64,000 nucleotides of DNA, taken from JAGVSR01 sp963750715 (GTDB taxonomy: Bacteria > Pseudomonadota > Alphaproteobacteria > Rhizobiales > Hyphomicrobiaceae). A program made the translations under genes and the position numbers. The notes below the pieces were generated by a model. That model searched no databases and was not told the DNA's origin. It worked only from the letters and a program-made list of their open reading frames with translations. The stretch spans positions 124,001-188,000 of the forward strand of contig CAVVRP010000012.1 in NCBI GenBank assembly GCA_963750715.1, written 5' to 3'. Each line of letters begins with the position of its first letter. Position 1 is the stretch's first letter. Below, in pieces: positions 62,068 to 64,000 of this stretch.

Positions 62068-63888
62068 ATGTGCGGAATTGTCGGAATTCTAGGCTCCAAG
62101 CCGGTCGCGGCCGACCTCGTCGACGCGCTCAGGCGCCTTGAATATCGCGGCTATGATTTAGCCGGAATTGCTACCGTCGAGCACGGCCACCTCGAACGCC
62201 GGCGGGCCGAGGGCAAGCTGCGCAACCTAGAGACACGCCTGATCTCCGAACCGCTGCAGGGCCGCACAGGCATCGGTCACACGCGCTGGGCGACCCATGG
62301 CCGACCGACCGAGCGCAATGCGCATCCGCACATGAGCAGGGCGGTGTCCGTGGTGCATAACGGAATCATCGAGAACTATCGCGACCTCAAAGCCGAACTG
62401 GCCGCCAAGGGGCACGTGTTCGAGACCGATACCGACACCGAAGCCGTCGTCCATCTCATCACCGACGAGATGTCGAAAGGCCTTGGGCCGGTCGAGGCCG
62501 TGAAGGCTGCACTCGGCCGCCTCGAAGGTGCTTTTGCGCTCGGCATTATCTTCGCCGGTCACGAAGACCTGATGATCGCGGCACGGCAGGGCTCCCCGCT
62601 CGCCATCGGGCACGGTGCCGGCGAAATGTATCTGGGCTCGGACGCCATCGCCCTGGCGCCGTTCACCGACCGCATCACGTATCTGGACGAAGGCGATTGG
62701 GCGGTGATGCACCGGTCGGGCATCGAGATCTACGATCGCACGGGCCGCCGGGTCGACCGTCCGCAAGTCAAGTCGGTCGCCAGTGCCCTGCTCGTCGACA
62801 AGGGTAACCACCGCCATTTCATGGCGAAGGAAATTCACGAACAGCCCGAGGTCATCAGCCATACGCTCGCCAACTATCTCGACATGGCGGCCGGTACGGT
62901 CGCGTTTCCCGATCTGGGGATCGACCTTGCCAAGATCCCGCGCGTCACCATCTCGGCATGCGGCACCGCCTACTACGCCGGTCTCGTCGCCAAGTACTGG
63001 ATCGAGCGCTATGCTCGCGTTCCCGTTGAGATCGATATTGCTTCCGAGTTCCGTTACCGCGAGGCACCTCTGGTCGAGGGTGGGCTCGCCGTGTTCGTTT
63101 CGCAGTCGGGCGAGACGGCCGACACGCTGGCGACGCTGCGCTACTGCAAGGCCGGCGGCCAGTGCATCGCATCCGTCGTCAACGTGCGCACGTCCACCAT
63201 AGCGCGCGAATCCGATACCGCATTGCCGACACTTGCAGGACCCGAAATCGGGGTCGCGTCGACCAAGGCGTTCACCTGCCAGCTTGCCGCGCTCGCGTGT
63301 CTTGCCATAGCGCTCGGGCGTGCCCGCGGCACTATTTCGGCCGACAAGGAGCGCGAACTCGTCAAGGCGCTGATTGAAGTGCCGCGCCTGATCTCGACGA
63401 TGCTGCGCAACGAAGAGCAATTCGTCGAACTAGGGCACTCCCTGTCGAAGGCGCGCGACGTGCTCTACCTCGGTCGCGGCGTCAACTATCCGATTGCGCT
63501 CGAAGGCGCACTGAAGCTCAAGGAAATCTCCTACATCCACGCGGAAGGCTATGCCGCCGGCGAACTGAAGCACGGGCCGATTGCGCTGATAGACGAGAAC
63601 GTGCCCGTCATCGTGGTGGCGCCTGAAGACGACCTATTCGAAAAGACCTCCTCCAACATGCAGGAGGTGGCGGCGCGCGGCGGTCAGATTATCCTGATCA
63701 CCGACGCAGATGCCGAAAAGGCTGGATGCAAGGTTGCGGCCCACATTCGCACGCCCAGCGCGCATCCGTTCGTCAATCCGCTGATCTACGCCGTGCCGGT
63801 GCAGTTGATGGCGTACCACACGGCGGTGTTCATGGGCACGGACGTCGATCAGCCGCGCAACCTGGCCAAGTCGGTCACGGTCGAGTAG
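62068..63888 (+). CDS. glmS: glutamine-fructose-6-phosphate aminotransferase
   Basis: The 606-residue protein begins MCGIVGILG, with the N-terminal nucleophile Cys2 of the class II glutaminase domain, and contains RRLEYRGYD, GHTRWATHG and HNGIIENYRDLKAEL. The C-terminal half has two SIS domains: ACGTAYYAGLVAKYW, VFVSQSGETADTLATLRYCK and the ending NLAKSVTVE, all as in GlmS. It makes glucosamine-6-phosphate, the first step of the amino-sugar pathway continued by glmU upstream. No glmS ribozyme core was recognised before the start; its 109-base leader is short for one. Confidence 0.98.
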   Translation: MCGIVGILGSKPVAADLVDALRRLEYRGYDLAGIATVEHGHLERRRAEGKLRNLETRLISEPLQGRTGIGHTRWATHGRPTERNAHPHMSRAVSVVHNGIIENYRDLKAELAAKGHVFETDTDTEAVVHLITDEMSKGLGPVEAVKAALGRLEGAFALGIIFAGHEDLMIAARQGSPLAIGHGAGEMYLGSDAIALAPFTDRITYLDEGDWAVMHRSGIEIYDRTGRRVDRPQVKSVASALLVDKGNHRHFMAKEIHEQPEVISHTLANYLDMAAGTVAFPDLGIDLAKIPRVTISACGTAYYAGLVAKYWIERYARVPVEIDIASEFRYREAPLVEGGLAVFVSQSGETADTLATLRYCKAGGQCIASVVNVRTSTIARESDTALPTLAGPEIGVASTKAFTCQLAALACLAIALGRARGTISADKERELVKALIEVPRLISTMLRNEEQFVELGHSLSKARDVLYLGRGVNYPIALEGALKLKEISYIHAEGYAAGELKHGPIALIDENVPVIVVAPEDDLFEKTSSNMQEVAARGGQIILITDADAEKAGCKVAAHIRTPSAHPFVNPLIYAVPVQLMAYHTAVFMGTDVDQPRNLAKSVTVE

Positions 63889-63920
63889 GCGCGCTCGAAG
63901 GCTTCGAGGAGAGGGATACG

Positions 63921-64000
63921 GATGCTGGAGGGCGAGTGCCGGGCTGTGTTCCTTAAAGGTTCGCGTTGCATGACCACTTGGATCGGTTCCTGCGGTCGGG
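63921..64000 (+). other. possible start of a further ORF, cut by the window
   Basis: An ATG at 63921 is preceded by GAGGAGAGGG and opens a frame (MLEGECRAVF...) that runs to the window end without a stop. Twenty-seven codons are too few to identify it; it may be a real gene of the glmU-glmS unit. Confidence 0.3.

Noticed and set aside
62227..63420. Minus-strand ORF of 397 codons opposite glmS
   Set aside because: Shadow of glmS, which has full family conservation on the plus strand.

Overview
The window is high-GC DNA from an alphaproteobacterium, most likely order Hyphomicrobiales (Rhizobiales). The evidence is gene content: the rplM-rpsI-argC order with TerC, a DUF2842 gene divergent from a heme A synthase gene, and epmA next to efp are all typical of that group. 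No species can be named from sequence alone.

Layout. Positions 1-10,000 are accessory and partly decayed: the start of a DUF5681 gene running off the left edge, a broken zinc-ribbon gene, a CAP-domain protein with eleven 39-bp repeats, a DUF429 remnant, an orphan winged-helix regulator, an SBP56/methanethiol-oxidase-like gene overlapping a membrane protein gene, a frameshifted secreted Cys-rich gene, a CoA-transferase and an MFS transporter. 9,700-14,400 holds a DUF4239 membrane protein, a TAXI solute-binding protein, a patatin-like lipoprotein followed by a 38-codon membrane-peptide ORF, and rsgA.

14,500-22,300 reads as one catabolic locus: two XRE-cupin regulators enclose an FAD/GcvT-type (dimethylglycine dehydrogenase-like) oxidoreductase, a frameshifted NAD(P)H oxidoreductase, an NCS1 permease with a 53-residue membrane protein in front of it, and an aldehyde dehydrogenase. 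The likely substrate is an imported N-methylated or other nitrogenous compound.

22,300-30,600 is a predicted peptide-modification locus: a zinc-ribbon metallopeptidase faces an operon of a transglutaminase/ATP-grasp fusion (DUF2126), a circularly permuted ATP-grasp/alpha-E fusion and a second transglutaminase. The protein families are known, but the product and function of such systems are not established, so this is the best candidate for an undescribed system here.

30,900-34,700 carries envelope genes (SH3 protein, amino-acid binding protein with an unusual Cys-rich extension, L,D-transpeptidase) and ends at an intact tRNA-Arg(TCG). A decayed copy of the tRNA 3' half lies 3.2 kb further on; between the two are an L,D-transpeptidase-like secreted protein, a broken DUF3604 gene and a cytochrome b561, so this looks like a relic integrated element. 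38,200-43,100 has a secreted beta-rich protein, a frameshifted membrane gene, a Wzz/ExoP-like protein and a broken polysaccharide deacetylase.

43,100-64,000 is mainly conserved core: heme A synthase, argC, terC, rpsI, rplM, an enoyl-CoA hydratase operon, a WecA/MraY-type transferase, a GH3 glucosidase, ribA, a GFA-family protein, epmA, efp, an ABM monooxygenase, a YpfJ-type metallopeptidase, a SPOR-like protein, glmU and glmS. Several genes are broken by one-base shifts; raw reads would be needed to separate true decay from sequencing error.
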